Source: Brevibacterium paucivorans (GTDB lineage: Bacteria; Actinomycetota; Actinomycetes; Actinomycetales; Brevibacteriaceae). Taken from it: 64,000 nt of DNA. Positions 1 to 10,451 of the stretch are shown here, piece by piece; the first letter of the stretch is position 1, and every line of letters begins with the position of its first letter. The position numbers were made by a program, and so were the translations under genes. The DNA lies in the NCBI RefSeq assembly GCF_016907735.1, contig NZ_JAFBCP010000001.1:2294001-2358000 (forward strand), in the 5' to 3' direction. A model generated the notes under the pieces. That model saw only the letters and a program-made list of their open reading frames with translations, was not told the origin of the DNA and did not search any database.

Positions 1-470
1 AACTCAACCGGCTCGCCATTCCACACGACGACGCCCACTACTACCTGACCCTTGCCAGCCTGGTAGAAAAAGAAGCCACCAGTGACCCTGAGGTGCAAGC
101 CAAGGTAGCGCGCGTGTTCGTCAACCGCGTGGGGAAGAAGTCCCAAACCGGCGGTCTGCTCCAGTCCGACGCCACCGTGGCCTATATCCACGGTGCGCGT
201 CAGGACCTGACCACCACAAAGAAGGAACGCGAAAGCAACAACCCGTACAACACGTACAAACACAAAGGGTGGACGCCCGGCCCCATCAACTCACCCGGCG
301 AACCCGCAGTGCGCGCGGCCATGAAACCCGCCAAGGGTGACTGGCAGTTCTTCGTAGCAACCGACCCAGACAACGGCACCGTGAAGTTCGCCAACAACTA
401 CCAAGAGCACCAGAAAAACGTCGAAGAGTTCCGCAAGTGGCTACGCGAACACCGCAAGAAAAATGGATAA
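1..470 (+). CDS. mltG: Endolytic murein transglycosylase MltG, C-terminal part
   Basis: The reading frame is open from base 3, so the gene starts upstream of the window and only about the last 155 residues are seen. MltG (YceG-like) is a membrane-anchored lytic transglycosylase that cuts nascent glycan strands and sets their length. Visible family motifs are LASLVEKEA, whose glutamate is the catalytic residue in this family, VFVNRV, LQSDATVAY, the NPYNTY block, GPINSPGEPAVRAA and the terminal F-x(6)-EH segment. The N-terminal membrane anchor and LysM-like part lie outside the window. Its end overlaps the aroE start by 8 bases (ATGGATAA). An mltG-aroE junction is usual in Actinomycetota. Confidence 0.93.
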   Translation, partial: LNRLAIPHDDAHYYLTLASLVEKEATSDPEVQAKVARVFVNRVGKKSQTGGLLQSDATVAYIHGARQDLTTTKKERESNNPYNTYKHKGWTPGPINSPGEPAVRAAMKPAKGDWQFFVATDPDNGTVKFANNYQEHQKNVEEFRKWLREHRKKNG

Positions 471-1302
471 GTTCAACGCCTGCGTGGCCGGGTCGCCCAT
501 TGCGCACTCCAAGTCTCCGGACCTGCACACGGCCGCGCTCACAGCACTGGGCATTCCGGGGGAGTACGGCTCGGTCGAACTCACGGAAGATCAACTGGCC
601 ACCCACATCGACACGCACCCGGAACTCGTGGGCATGTCGTGCACCATGCCGCTCAAAACCACCCTGGCCCAACTGGCGTACGAACGAAACTGGAACATCG
701 ACCCCACCGTGACCGCCACCCGGGTCGCCAACACGTTCGTGCGCACCCCCACGCCGTCCGTCTACAACACTGACGTCGCTGGAATCGTGGGCGCCCTGCG
801 AACCTCTGTCACCTCGGCGGCCATTGTGGGTTCCGGCGCCACCGCAGCCAGCGCGCTTGTCGCCCTCAAAGAACTGGGTTGCGCGACCGTGGATATCTAC
901 GCCCGCAACCAACGGACCCGTGCTGACCTGGCCCAACTCGCCCAATCACTGGACATGGACGCCACCCACGCTGGCCTGGAGAAGATCAATTGGGACCACG
1001 ACGTCATCGTGAGCACCTTGCCCACGGGTGTGGACCTGGACGTCCCCGCCCGTCTGTCCGCCACGGTGCTGGACGTCGCGTACGCGCACGGGTCAGTGGG
1101 GGAGAAGGCTAAGCAAGCCGGCGCCGAGGTGGTCCCCGGCCTGGCAATGTTGGTGGAGCAGGCTGTCGCCCAGTTCATTCACTTTGTGGGCGTCACCGGC
1201 AGGTCGTTAAGCGCGTCCGAGGTTCAACGGGCTACCGTTGCTATGTACGAAGCCGTCAACCTGACCCCGCCGAAAGGAGACTCATGGAGTCCGTCTCACT
1301 AG
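463..1302 (+). CDS. aroE: Shikimate dehydrogenase
   Basis: Reduces 3-dehydroshikimate to shikimate with NADPH, step four of the shikimate pathway, in the cytosol. The 279 residues have the family layout: a substrate-binding N-terminal half with GSPIAHSKSP (residues 10-19), TMPLKT with the expected catalytic Lys65, and NTD with Asp104, then a Rossmann half with GSGATAASA near 123-131, and the GLAMLVEQA helix at the end. The usual N-V-T before the catalytic lysine reads S-C-T, and the glycine loop is looser than the common GAGGAA, so the protein is somewhat divergent. A quinate or shikimate dehydrogenase paralogue is possible, but clustering with aroC, aroK and aroB favours the biosynthetic enzyme. 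The ATG overlaps the mltG stop. Confidence 0.88.
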   Translation: MDKFNACVAGSPIAHSKSPDLHTAALTALGIPGEYGSVELTEDQLATHIDTHPELVGMSCTMPLKTTLAQLAYERNWNIDPTVTATRVANTFVRTPTPSVYNTDVAGIVGALRTSVTSAAIVGSGATAASALVALKELGCATVDIYARNQRTRADLAQLAQSLDMDATHAGLEKINWDHDVIVSTLPTGVDLDVPARLSATVLDVAYAHGSVGEKAKQAGAEVVPGLAMLVEQAVAQFIHFVGVTGRSLSASEVQRATVAMYEAVNLTPPKGDSWSPSH

Positions 1303-2036
1303 TCGCAGGACTGTCACTTGCGGTTGGGGCAGCGATCGCCGTATCCGTTGTCATCTGGTTCATGTTCCCCAAGCTCATCAACGACGAGGCGGGACTGCGC
1401 CTCCTCAACGGTCTGCGCACGGACAACCGCCCCGTGTGGCTCGTGTCCTTCGTCATGACCGCAACCGGACTGGTTCTGGCGTGGATCTCCGGGTTCTTCC
1501 TGCCCTTGTTCATGTCGCGCACCTACGCCGACATCCCCATCATCGTGGCCCTGGGCGTGTTCGCCGGAGCCACGGCGTGGCTGTTCTGGATCGACAGTGT
1601 GCTGCACCGGCTTCCCAACCTGATCGTTATGCCAATAGCCGGGTTCATGATCGTGGCCTACCTGGTGTCCATGATCTTGGGTGTTACCAGCAAGCAATCA
1701 GCGTTCGACCAACTGTGGGCACGCGGCGCAACCCCAGCACTCGCCGGGCTCGCCGGCGCCGGAATCACCGTGGTCATCTTCGCAATCGTCTACCTTTTTG
1801 GTCTGGCCCTGGGCAAAGAAACCTTGGGACTGGGCGATGTGAAACTCGCGGTTCCTGTGGGAATGGTCGCCGGAACGGCCAGCCAATGGGGCCTCATCGT
1901 AGCCCTGATCATCATGAACGTTTCGGCCCTGGTGTACTTCCTCATGCACTTTGGCAAACGCCGCAACGTTGCGTTTGGGCCACACATGCTCATTGGCGCG
2001 TGGACCGCCGCGTTACTTACACCACTCATTCTGTAG
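1284..2036 (+). CDS. Type IV prepilin peptidase (A24 family), short form
   Basis: Membrane aspartic protease that cleaves class III leader peptides of type IV or Tad pilins. The 250-residue protein is almost wholly hydrophobic, with about seven membrane segments. The two family motifs are present: WIDSVLHRLPN with Asp104, and LGLGDVKLA with Asp185, the likely catalytic pair. The N-terminal cysteine-rich methylase domain of the longer PilD form is absent, as is common in actinobacteria. The ATG has a clear ribosome site (AAAGGAG) and overlaps the end of aroE by 19 bases. No pilin or pilus assembly gene lies in this window, so its substrates must be elsewhere; its place inside the aro operon is a feature of several actinobacterial genomes. 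Confidence 0.85.
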   Translation: MESVSLVAGLSLAVGAAIAVSVVIWFMFPKLINDEAGLRLLNGLRTDNRPVWLVSFVMTATGLVLAWISGFFLPLFMSRTYADIPIIVALGVFAGATAWLFWIDSVLHRLPNLIVMPIAGFMIVAYLVSMILGVTSKQSAFDQLWARGATPALAGLAGAGITVVIFAIVYLFGLALGKETLGLGDVKLAVPVGMVAGTASQWGLIVALIIMNVSALVYFLMHFGKRRNVAFGPHMLIGAWTAALLTPLIL

Positions 2037-2046
2037 AGTTAGTTAA

Positions 2047-3234
2047 ATGTTGAGATGGTTGACCGCAGGTGAATCGCACGGCGAAGCGCTCGTAGGAATC
2101 CTCGTAGGACTCCCCGCACACGTCGATGTCACCACTGAAGATATTTCCCGCGCACTCGCGCGCCGCCGCCTGGGCTACGGCCGAGGCGCCCGCATGAAGT
2201 TCGAAGCCGACAAGGTACGCCTCGTCGGAGGTGTTCGCCACGGCAAGACCCTGGGCGGACCCGTAGCAATCGAAGTGGGCAACACCGAATGGCCCAAATG
2301 GGAAACCGTCATGAGCCCCAACCCCGTCGACCCTGACGAGCTGGAAGGGCAGGCTCGGGCCGCTAAGCTGACGCGACCTCGGCCGGGCCACGCCGACCTC
2401 GTTGGCATGATGAAGTACGACTGGGACGAAGCGCGCCCAATCCTGGAACGCGCCTCCGCCCGCGAAACCGCAACCCGCGTGGCCCTGGGCGCTGTCGCGA
2501 GCCAGTTTCTCAAGGCCCTCGACATCGAGATCGTGTCCCACACCGTGGCCATTGGCCCGGTGGAAGGAGGACGCGATCTGGCACGCCCCACGGCCGCTGA
2601 CGTTGAACAGCTGGACGCTGACCCGTTGCGTTGCTTCGATCCGGAGCTCTCGCAACGGATGGTCGCCGAGGTCGAAGACGCCAAGAAGGCTGGTGACACC
2701 TTGGGTGGGGTCGTCGAAGTTATTGTGTACGGCGCGTTCCCTGGTCTGGGATCGCACGTGACCGGGGACCGTCGTTTGGAATCGCGCCTGGCTGCCTCAC
2801 TCATGGGCATCCAAGCGATCAAGGGCGTGGAGATTGGCGACGGCTTTGAAACCGCACGTCGTCGCGGCTCCGTGGCTCACGACGAGATCGACGCCGAAAA
2901 CGGCGTGAAGCGTCTGACCAACCGCGCCGGCGGTATCGAAGGTGGCATGACCACCGGCGAACCCATCATTGTGCGCGCGGCCATGAAACCCATTTCCACC
3001 GTGCCTCGCGCCCTGTCCACGGTCGACGTGGCCACCCAGGAACCAGCCAAGGCACACCACCAGCGCTCCGACGTATGTGCCGTGCCCGCGGCCGGTGTGG
3101 TCGCCGAAGCCATGGTCGCGCTGGAACTTGCCCAAGCTGTGCTGGAGAAGTGCGGCGGGGATTCCGTTGATGAAGTCAAACGCAACCGCGACGCATACCT
3201 CAGCCACATCGATCCGTTCCTGTTGGGCCAATGA
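2047..3234 (+). CDS. aroC: Chorismate synthase
   Basis: Converts 5-enolpyruvylshikimate-3-phosphate to chorismate with reduced FMN, the last shikimate step. At 395 residues it has the normal actinobacterial length. Visible motifs are GESHGEA near the N-terminus, [18 protein letters not shown] in the centre and the [20 protein letters not shown] block at the C-terminal side, which all line the FMN and substrate site. The ATG lies 10 bases after the prepilin peptidase stop and the ribosome site is weak, which suggests translational coupling. It is followed by aroK with an ATGA overlap. Confidence 0.97.
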   Translation: MLRWLTAGESHGEALVGILVGLPAHVDVTTEDISRALARRRLGYGRGARMKFEADKVRLVGGVRHGKTLGGPVAIEVGNTEWPKWETVMSPNPVDPDELEGQARAAKLTRPRPGHADLVGMMKYDWDEARPILERASARETATRVALGAVASQFLKALDIEIVSHTVAIGPVEGGRDLARPTAADVEQLDADPLRCFDPELSQRMVAEVEDAKKAGDTLGGVVEVIVYGAFPGLGSHVTGDRRLESRLAASLMGIQAIKGVEIGDGFETARRRGSVAHDEIDAENGVKRLTNRAGGIEGGMTTGEPIIVRAAMKPISTVPRALSTVDVATQEPAKAHHQRSDVCAVPAAGVVAEAMVALELAQAVLEKCGGDSVDEVKRNRDAYLSHIDPFLLGQ

Positions 3235-3854
3235 GTGTCGAGCCCGTCCCCAGGCCAGCACCCCCACTCAACCCAGTGCCGGCCGCGGGCGCGCGAATCG
3301 CGTTGATCGGTCCACCGGCAGCGGGGAAGTCCACAATTGGACGGTTGCTCGCTGAACGCCTGGACATTCCACTGCGCGACACCGACGCCCGCATCGTCGA
3401 ACAACACGGAGATATCCAGCAGATTTTTGCCTCCCGAGGTGAAGCCCGGTTCCGCGAAATTGAGCGCGAGGTTGTGCGCAGGTCCCTGCGCGAGCTGTTG
3501 GACCGCCCCGGAGTGGTCTCCCTAGGTGGGGGAGCGATCCTCAACCCGGGAACCCGCGCCCAGCTCAAGCACCCGGCCATCAAAGTCATCACCATCATGA
3601 TCGACGCCGATGTTGCGCGCGTGCGCCTGGGCGGGTCACGCCGTCCTCTCTTAGACGACGACGCCGACCCCGTAGCCGCGTGGCAAGCACTCGTGGACGA
3701 ACGACGGCCACTATATGAGTCCGTGTCCACCGCAACCGTGAGTGCGTCGAACGAACCACCCTCAACAGTGGTCAACCGAGTGGTTGACGTGCTCACTAAA
3801 CTGCAACGTGAAGAAGAGTACGCCCGCTTTGATCAGGAGGAGACCATTGACTGA
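3231..3854 (+). CDS. aroK: Shikimate kinase
   Basis: Phosphorylates shikimate with ATP. The Walker A loop GPPAAGKS is at residues 27-34, the substrate-binding DTD motif at 50-52, and the SLGGGAIL block near residue 93. The 207 residues exceed the usual 170-180 because of a proline-rich stretch of about 20 residues before the first beta strand and a charged C-terminal tail. The ATG overlaps the aroC stop (ATGA). An internal start nearer the kinase core cannot be excluded, but none has a better ribosome site. Confidence 0.94.
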   Translation: MSVEPVPRPAPPLNPVPAAGARIALIGPPAAGKSTIGRLLAERLDIPLRDTDARIVEQHGDIQQIFASRGEARFREIEREVVRRSLRELLDRPGVVSLGGGAILNPGTRAQLKHPAIKVITIMIDADVARVRLGGSRRPLLDDDADPVAAWQALVDERRPLYESVSTATVSASNEPPSTVVNRVVDVLTKLQREEEYARFDQEETID

Positions 3855-4941
3855 AATCCGCGTGACCGGCGGAGGCGACTACCCCGTCATCGTCGGATCT
3901 AAACTCCTGGGCAGACTGCCCCAACTGCTGGGCTCACAAGTCCAGCGCGTCCTGGTGATCTACCCGCGCGCACTGCGCACAACCGGCGAACTCGTGCGCG
4001 AAGACCTGGCCAGCACCGGACTCGACGCAATCGCCGCTGAAATCCCCGACGCCGAAGAAGCAAAACACATTCGGGTTGCGGAGTTCTGCTGGCAAATCCT
4101 GGGCCAGTCCGACTTCACGCGCTCCGACGCAATTGTCGCCGTGGGTGGGGGAGCCATCACCGACGTCGCCGGTTTCGTGGCAGCCACCTGGTTGCGCGGC
4201 ATCACCTTCGTCAACATCCCCACGACCTTCTTGGGCATGGTCGACGCCGCGGTAGGTGGCAAAACCGGAATCAACACGGCAGAAGGTAAGAACCTGGTGG
4301 GCGCGTTTCACTCACCAGCCGGCGTGCTTGTCGACACGGACACGCTGGCGACTTTGCCAGAGAACGAACTGTTCACCGGCATGGCCGAGGCCGTCAAGTG
4401 CGGTTTCATCGCTGACCCTACGATCCTCGAACTCATCGAGAACACCCCCAAGGACGTTCTGGCCAACCACGAATCACCCGAACTGCGCCAGATCATCGAA
4501 CGCACCATCGAGGTCAAAGCCCGCGTGGTTTCCGGTGACTTCAAGGAATCCGGCACCCGCGAAATCCTCAACTACGGCCACACCTTGGGCCACGCAATCG
4601 AACGCAATGAGCGCTATCAGTGGCGCCACGGAGCCGCCGTGGCCGTGGGCATGATGTTCGCAGCTGAACTGGGAGTGATGCTGAAGAACCTACCCGCCGA
4701 GGTGGTGGACCGTCACCGCGCAATCTTGGAACACCTCGGGCTTCCTACCGGGTACCGTTCCGACCGCTGGCCGCAACTGCTCGACACCATGAAGCGGGAC
4801 AAGAAAGCGCGCGGGAACCTCATGCGTTTTGTTGTGCTTCGTGACATTGCACAACCCGTAGTCGTCGAAGTGCCTGACACTTCGTTGCTGTACACGGCGT
4901 ATCAAGCCATTGGAGTCGACTCGCCTGTGCGGACGATTTAA
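3847..4941 (+). CDS. aroB: 3-dehydroquinate synthase
   Basis: Makes 3-dehydroquinate from DAHP with NAD and a divalent metal. I place the start at the TTG at 3847, because an ideal AGGAGG at 3835-3840 sits 6 bases upstream and the resulting 364 residues match the family length; the frame is open further upstream but runs inside aroK. Motifs are [20 protein letters not shown] (NAD site), the [19 protein letters not shown] segment, MAEAVKCG and [14 protein letters not shown], with the Glu and His residues that bind zinc. The TTG overlaps the aroK stop by 8 bases. The order aroC-aroK-aroB-efp-nusB is typical for actinobacteria. Confidence 0.95.
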   Translation: MTEIRVTGGGDYPVIVGSKLLGRLPQLLGSQVQRVLVIYPRALRTTGELVREDLASTGLDAIAAEIPDAEEAKHIRVAEFCWQILGQSDFTRSDAIVAVGGGAITDVAGFVAATWLRGITFVNIPTTFLGMVDAAVGGKTGINTAEGKNLVGAFHSPAGVLVDTDTLATLPENELFTGMAEAVKCGFIADPTILELIENTPKDVLANHESPELRQIIERTIEVKARVVSGDFKESGTREILNYGHTLGHAIERNERYQWRHGAAVAVGMMFAAELGVMLKNLPAEVVDRHRAILEHLGLPTGYRSDRWPQLLDTMKRDKKARGNLMRFVVLRDIAQPVVVEVPDTSLLYTAYQAIGVDSPVRTI

Positions 4942-4950
4942 ACCACCTGT

Positions 4951-4956
4951 TACAAT
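4951..4956 (+). promoter_or_regulatory. Possible -10 box upstream of efp
   Basis: TACAAT lies in the short gap between aroB and efp, about 40 bases before the efp start. It fits the actinobacterial TAnnnT -10 pattern and would give a leader of about 35 bases carrying the efp ribosome site. No good -35 hexamer is visible, so this is a weak call. Confidence 0.4.
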
Positions 4957-4997
4957 CTTCTGGGCGCACTGGCCCTCACTTCTATGAAAGGAATCGC

Positions 4998-5561
4998 GTG
5001 GCAACCACCAACGATCTGAAGAACGGTATGGTTCTCAAGCTCGACAACGAACTCTGGCAGGTTGTTGAATTCCTGCACGTGAAGCCAGGAAAGGGCCCGG
5101 CTTTCGTGCGCACCAAAATCAAGAACGTGCTGTCCGGCAAGATTGTGGACCGCACCTTCAACGCAGGAACCAAGGTCGAAACCGCTAACGTGGACCGCCG
5201 CGACATGCAGTACCTGTACCACGACGGTTCCGACTACATCTTCATGGACGAACAGGACTACGACCAGGTCCCACTGTCCGACGCCCTGGTAGGCGACGCT
5301 GCGAACTTCATGCTCGAGAACCAGAGCGTCCAGGTCGCATTCCACGAAGGCAACCCGCTTTACATCGAACTTCCTGCCGCTGTGGAACTCACCATCAGCC
5401 ACACCGAACCTGGCCTGCAGGGTGACCGTTCCAGCGGTGGAACCAAGCCAGCAACCGTGGAAACTGGATACGAAATCCAGGTGCCTCTGTTCCTCGAAAC
5501 CGGTACTCGGGTGCGCGTTGACACCCGCACCGGAGAATACATGGGGCGCGTCAAAGAGTGA
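4998..5561 (+). CDS. efp: Elongation factor P (PGKGP subfamily)
   Basis: Relieves ribosome stalling at consecutive prolines. The 187 residues carry the three beta-barrel domains of the family. The tip of the KOW-like N-terminal domain reads KPGKGPA, with Lys32 at the position modified in E. coli; this palindromic PGKGP loop is the actinobacterial type reported to work without lysine modification. No epmA or epmB gene is in this window. The start is GTG with AAAGGA 5 bases upstream. The stop overlaps the nusB start as GTGA, so the two are probably cotranscribed. Confidence 0.96.
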   Translation: MATTNDLKNGMVLKLDNELWQVVEFLHVKPGKGPAFVRTKIKNVLSGKIVDRTFNAGTKVETANVDRRDMQYLYHDGSDYIFMDEQDYDQVPLSDALVGDAANFMLENQSVQVAFHEGNPLYIELPAAVELTISHTEPGLQGDRSSGGTKPATVETGYEIQVPLFLETGTRVRVDTRTGEYMGRVKE

Positions 5562-5962
5562 GCGCCCGGTATCGAGCACGTCGCAGGGCACTCGAACTCC
5601 TTTTTGAATCCGAAGCTCGTAACCTCCCAGAAGCGGAGCTGATTAAGCTTCGCGAAAACGACGAAGAGTACCCTCTACGGCCGTATGCACGCGAAATCGT
5701 CGACGGGGTCGTGACTCACCGTGCGCAACTGGACGAACTCATTTCGACGTACGCGCACGGTTGGACTCTGGAGAGAATGCCACGGGTCGACCGCGCTGTT
5801 CTGCGGATCGGCCTGTGGGAAATTCTTTACAACGATGACGTCGACGATCCGGTAGCGATCGACGAAGCCGTCACCCTGGCCAAGGAGTATTCCACCGACG
5901 ATTCACCAGCTTTCGTCAACGCTCTGTTGGACAGGATCAGCAAACTTAAAGACACGCTTTAG
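5558..5962 (+). CDS. nusB: Transcription antitermination factor NusB
   Basis: Binds boxA RNA together with NusE in antitermination complexes on rRNA operons. The 134-residue protein is helical throughout, with the arginine-rich start [16 protein letters not shown] typical of the family and the conserved end segment [18 protein letters not shown]. The GTG start overlaps the efp stop. It closes the aro-efp-nusB transcription unit; the pyrimidine operon begins 59 bases later. Confidence 0.95.
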   Translation: MSARYRARRRALELLFESEARNLPEAELIKLRENDEEYPLRPYAREIVDGVVTHRAQLDELISTYAHGWTLERMPRVDRAVLRIGLWEILYNDDVDDPVAIDEAVTLAKEYSTDDSPAFVNALLDRISKLKDTL

Positions 5963-5963
5963 G

Positions 5964-5969
5964 TATGCT
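5964..5969 (+). promoter_or_regulatory. Possible -10 box of the pyr operon
   Basis: TATGCT directly after the nusB stop would start a transcript near 5976 with a leader of about 45 bases, enough to hold the PyrR-type hairpin and the pyrR ribosome site. No convincing -35 element is seen. Confidence 0.35.
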
Positions 5970-5992
5970 TGTCATGAAACCACCTTTAACCA

Positions 5993-6563
<571 letters not shown>

Positions 6564-6564
<1 letters not shown>

Positions 6565-7532
6565 TGAAACACCTGCTGTCGACCAAAGACCTCTCACGTG
6601 ACGACGCCGTTGGACTCCTCGACATCGCAGAAGAAATGACGCAGGTATCCGCACGTGAAGTGAAAAAACTTCCCGTGCTACGTGGGCGCACCGTAGTCAA
6701 CCTGTTCTTCGAAGACTCCACTCGTACACGAATCTCATTTGAAGCTGCCGCTAAACGCCTCTCAGCCGATGTCCTGAACTTCTCCGCCAAAGGCTCGTCC
6801 GTGTCGAAGGGTGAAAGCCTGCAAGACACCATCCAGACGCTCGGCGCCATGGGTGCTGACGCGATCGTGGTCAGGCACCCAGGATCGGGAACCCCGCACC
6901 GGATTGCCACCTCGGGCTGGTTGCACGCCCCCGTCCTCAACGCCGGGGACGGCACCCACGAACACCCCACCCAAGCCCTCTTGGACTCCTTCACATTGCG
7001 CCGGGTCCTTTCCGGGCAGCCCGCATCCGGACCGGCGGACGGCTCCCACGGGCGCACGCTTGAAGGCGCAACCGTGGCGATCGTGGGTGACGTGCTGCAT
7101 TCGCGCGTGGCCCGCTCCAACGTCCACCTACTCAACACCTTGGGTGCGCGCGTGGTGCTCATTTCCCCACCCACACTGTTGCCGTGGGGCGTGGAAACCT
7201 GGCCGTGCGACGTGAGCTACTCATTCGACGAAGCGATTGCAGACTACGTCTTTGACGCCGTCATGATGCTGCGCGTGCAACTCGAACGCATGCACCAAGC
7301 GTTCTTCCCCAACCCCCGCGAATACTCACGCATGTGGGGACTCACGCAGGAACGACTGAGCGCGTTGGGCGACGACACGTGGATCATGCACCCCGGGCCC
7401 ATGAACCGCGGATTCGAAATCTGCTCCGCGGCCGCTGACTCACCCCGCGCAGTCGTTCTCAACCAGGTAGAAAACGGGGTCGCCGTGCGCATGGCCGCCC
7501 TGTACCGCCTACTCACCGGACAGGAAGGTTAA
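6564..7532 (+). CDS. pyrB: Aspartate carbamoyltransferase, catalytic chain
   Basis: Condenses carbamoyl phosphate with aspartate in the second step of UMP synthesis. I choose ATG 6564 (322 residues) over the GTG three bases upstream because GGAGG at 6555-6559 is then 4 bases away. Carbamoyl-phosphate motif [13 protein letters not shown] lies at residues 48-60, the [10 protein letters not shown] loop near 80-89 and the [12 protein letters not shown] motif follows. A small insertion of about 15 residues (around [14 protein letters not shown]) sits after that motif, as in other actinobacteria. No regulatory pyrI chain is present. Confidence 0.96.
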
Positions 7533-7534
7533 CC

Positions 7535-8842
7535 GTGTCGATCCTCATCACGTCAGTCAAACCCTTTGGTGGCGAACCCACCGACATCGCTATTGACGGC
7601 GGGCGAATCGTTTCACACGTCGACAACCCGGATAACACGATCGACGGATCCGGCCTCATCGCCCTTCCCGGCCTGGTGGACCTGCACACGCACCTGCGCG
7701 AACCCGGCAAAGAAGACGCCGAAACCGTGCTCACCGGGTCACAGTCGGCTGCCCGAGGTGGGTACACGTGCGTCCACGCGATGGCCAACACGCAACCGGT
7801 AGCAGACAACGCTGGAGTAGTTGAACAGGTGTGGAACCTGGGACGCCAGGCAGGCTACACCGAGGTCGTTCCCATTGGCGCTGTCACGGTAGGTCAAGAA
7901 GGTACCGCGTTGGCGGAGCTCGGGGCCATGTCGTCCTCGGAAGCCGGGGTTCGCATCTTCTCCGACGACGGCCTGTGTGTCCACGACCCACTGCTCATGC
8001 GCCGGGCGCTGGAATACGTCAAATCGTTCAACGGGATCATCGCGCAACACGCGCAAGAACCACGCCTCACCGAAGGCGCCCAAATGAACGAAGGCGTAGT
8101 CAGTGCCGAACTGGGACTGCCCGGCTGGCCCGCAGTGGCCGAAGAAGCCATCATCGCCCGCGACATCCTTCTGGCAGAACACGTGGGATCCCGCCTCCAC
8201 GTGTGCCACCTGTCCACCAAAGGCTCCGTAGAGCTTGTCCGCTGGGCAAAGTCACGGGGAGTCAACGTCACCGCCGAAGTCACCCCACACCACCTCATGC
8301 TCACTGACGAGTTAGTCCGCTCCTACGACCCCGTCTACAAAGTGAACCCGCCACTGCGCACAGAAGCAGATGTGAAGGCGGTGCGCGACGGCCTAGCAGA
8401 CGGAACGATCGACATTGTTGGAACGGACCACGCACCGCACACCGCCGAGCACAAGTGCGCCGAATGGACCGCCGCCGCAATGGGCATGGTGGGAATGGAA
8501 ACAGCTTTGGCCATCGTTGTCGAAGCCATGAAAGACCACGACTTCGACTGGCACGACGTAGCCCGCGTGATGAGCGCCAGGCCCGCCCAGATTTCTGGGC
8601 TCACCACGCACGGTTCACTGGATACGGGTGCAGCGGCCAACATCGTCCTGATCGACCCAGCGGCTGACGTGACCATAGAACCGAACGACCACGCGACTCT
8701 GGGTCGCAACAACCCGTTCAAGGGCTTCAAGGTTGACACTCAAGTCGTCCACACCTTCCTGTACGGCGCCCACGTTGTACGAAACGGGGAACTCGCTGAA
8801 CCACACCCCATCTCAGGAGGTGGCCAAGCGTGGATCGCCTGA
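7535..8842 (+). CDS. pyrC: Dihydroorotase (class I)
   Basis: Cyclises carbamoyl aspartate to dihydroorotate. The 435 residues form an amidohydrolase barrel: metal ligands in DLHTHLREPGKED near residues 50-62, a conserved Asp in IFSDDG, His in IAQHAQ and HVCHLS, and the GTDHAPHT motif near the C-terminal third. The GTG start has AGGAAGG just upstream and lies 2 bases after the pyrB stop. The 3' end overlaps the next reading frame by 13 bases. Confidence 0.96.
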   Translation: MSILITSVKPFGGEPTDIAIDGGRIVSHVDNPDNTIDGSGLIALPGLVDLHTHLREPGKEDAETVLTGSQSAARGGYTCVHAMANTQPVADNAGVVEQVWNLGRQAGYTEVVPIGAVTVGQEGTALAELGAMSSSEAGVRIFSDDGLCVHDPLLMRRALEYVKSFNGIIAQHAQEPRLTEGAQMNEGVVSAELGLPGWPAVAEEAIIARDILLAEHVGSRLHVCHLSTKGSVELVRWAKSRGVNVTAEVTPHHLMLTDELVRSYDPVYKVNPPLRTEADVKAVRDGLADGTIDIVGTDHAPHTAEHKCAEWTAAAMGMVGMETALAIVVEAMKDHDFDWHDVARVMSARPAQISGLTTHGSLDTGAAANIVLIDPAADVTIEPNDHATLGRNNPFKGFKVDTQVVHTFLYGAHVVRNGELAEPHPISGGGQAWIA

Positions 8843-9315
8843 TTCCAGCCCTCATACTTCTAGCTGTCCTGGCCGTTCTGTTCTTCCTCATGTGGAAGGG
8901 CTGGAAGAACCGCCAAGCGTCACAGACACACATCCCTGAACCACCCAGGCCCACGGGCGAACCATCCGGACCCGGGCACCCAGGGATGTACGTCGCCACC
9001 ACGTACGCAACGGATCCCCTTGAACGCATCAACGTCCACCACCTCGGCGTGCGCACCAACGGGACCCTGCACATTGAGGACGACCGCGTGGTGTTCATGC
9101 TCGACGGGATCGACGGAATTGAAATCCCGTTCACCGCGATTGACCAGGTCACCACAGCATCCGGGATGGTTGGCAAGTTCGTTGAAAAAGACGGCCTAGT
9201 GGTGATCGTATGGACCCTGGGCGACACGCAGGTCGCCACCGGTTTCCGACCACGTCTGGCCCACGCACGCACAGAAATTCTTGAAAGTTTAGCCCTGACA
9301 GAGAAGGTGAAATGA
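8830..9315 (+). CDS. Small membrane protein with PH-like domain, in the pyr operon
   Basis: Function unknown. One membrane segment (about residues 5-22) is followed by a proline-rich linker with [14 protein letters not shown] and a beta-rich cytosolic part of about 110 residues that looks like a bacterial pleckstrin-homology-like domain. The start is GTG with AGGAGG at 8815-8820, inside the pyrC end; its stop overlaps carA as ATGA, so it is translated as part of the operon. Proteins of this kind sit between pyrC and carA in many actinobacteria, which suggests a link to pyrimidine synthesis, but I cannot name a role. Confidence 0.8.
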   Translation: MDRLIPALILLAVLAVLFFLMWKGWKNRQASQTHIPEPPRPTGEPSGPGHPGMYVATTYATDPLERINVHHLGVRTNGTLHIEDDRVVFMLDGIDGIEIPFTAIDQVTTASGMVGKFVEKDGLVVIVWTLGDTQVATGFRPRLAHARTEILESLALTEKVK

Positions 9316-10442
9316 GCACTTTTGAACCTGCGGTCCTAGTCCTAGAAGACGGTTCCGTCTACGAAGGCTCCGCATACGGTGCACGAGGAACAACCTTTGG
9401 CGAGGCGGTATTTGTCACCGCAATGACCGGGTACCAAGAAACCCTCACCGACCCCTCTTACCACAAACAAGTGGTCATCCAGACGTTCCCACACGTGGGA
9501 AACACCGGGGTCAACGACGAAGACGACGAATCACGCGACTACTGGGTCGCAGGCTACGTCGTACGCGACGCCTCCCGCATCTCGTCGAACTGGCGCTCCA
9601 CCGAAGACCTCGAAACCCGCCTCAAGCGCCTGGGCATCGTGGGAATCTCGGATGTGGACACGCGTGCACTCACCCTCAGGTTGCGTGAAGAAGGGTCCAT
9701 GCGCGTAGGTATCTTCTCAGGGGAAGAAGCGTCACACGACCACGCCGCACTGCTCGAACAGGTCAAAGCCCAACCCCGTATGGAAGGTTCGGCTCTGGCA
9801 GGGGAGGTGAGCACCACCTCGGCGTACACCGTGGAAGCTCAAGGCGAAAAGAAATTCACCGTCGTTGCCTACGACCTGGGCATTAAGGGACGCTCACCAT
9901 TCCACCTGGCCGCCCGCGGCATGGAAGTCCACGTGGTACCCGCAACCACCACGTTCGAAGAACTCCAGTCCTACAACCCAGACGGTGTGTTCTTCTCCAA
10001 CGGCCCCGGTGATCCCGCAACCGCAGACCACCAAGTCGAGGTGCTCACCCGCGTGCTGGAAGAAAAGATTCCCTTCTTTGGAATCTGTTTTGGAAACCAG
10101 CTGCTGGGCCGCGCTCTGGGATTCGACACATACAAACTCCGGTTTGGACACCGCGGCATCAACCAGCCCGTCATGAACGTTGAAACCGGACGGGTCGAAA
10201 TCACCTCACAAAACCACGGATTCGCCGTGGACGCACCCATCGGGGACCCCGTGACCGCACCCAACGAGAAGTTCGGGCGCGTGCAGGTGAGCCACATCGG
10301 GCTCAACGACAACGTGGTAGAAGGGCTCGCCTGCCTAGACATCCCAGCGTTCTCCGTACAGTTCCACCCGGAAGCCGCCGCGGGACCCCACGACTCAGAA
10401 AACCTTTTCGACCGGTTCGCTCGCATCATGAGCGACGCATAA
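9312..10442 (+). CDS. carA: Carbamoyl-phosphate synthase small (glutamine amidotransferase) subunit
   Basis: Releases ammonia from glutamine and channels it to CarB. The N-terminal CarA domain ([16 protein letters not shown]) is followed by a class I amidotransferase domain with [16 protein letters not shown], where Cys259 is the nucleophile, the QNHGFAVD loop and the [11 protein letters not shown] motif with the catalytic His. The common G-I-C-L-G-H sequence here is G-I-C-F-G-N, a mild variant. The 376 residues are the usual length. ATG overlaps the preceding stop; carB begins 9 bases later. Confidence 0.97.
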   Translation: MSTFEPAVLVLEDGSVYEGSAYGARGTTFGEAVFVTAMTGYQETLTDPSYHKQVVIQTFPHVGNTGVNDEDDESRDYWVAGYVVRDASRISSNWRSTEDLETRLKRLGIVGISDVDTRALTLRLREEGSMRVGIFSGEEASHDHAALLEQVKAQPRMEGSALAGEVSTTSAYTVEAQGEKKFTVVAYDLGIKGRSPFHLAARGMEVHVVPATTTFEELQSYNPDGVFFSNGPGDPATADHQVEVLTRVLEEKIPFFGICFGNQLLGRALGFDTYKLRFGHRGINQPVMNVETGRVEITSQNHGFAVDAPIGDPVTAPNEKFGRVQVSHIGLNDNVVEGLACLDIPAFSVQFHPEAAAGPHDSENLFDRFARIMSDA

Positions 10443-10451
10443 GGAGGACCC

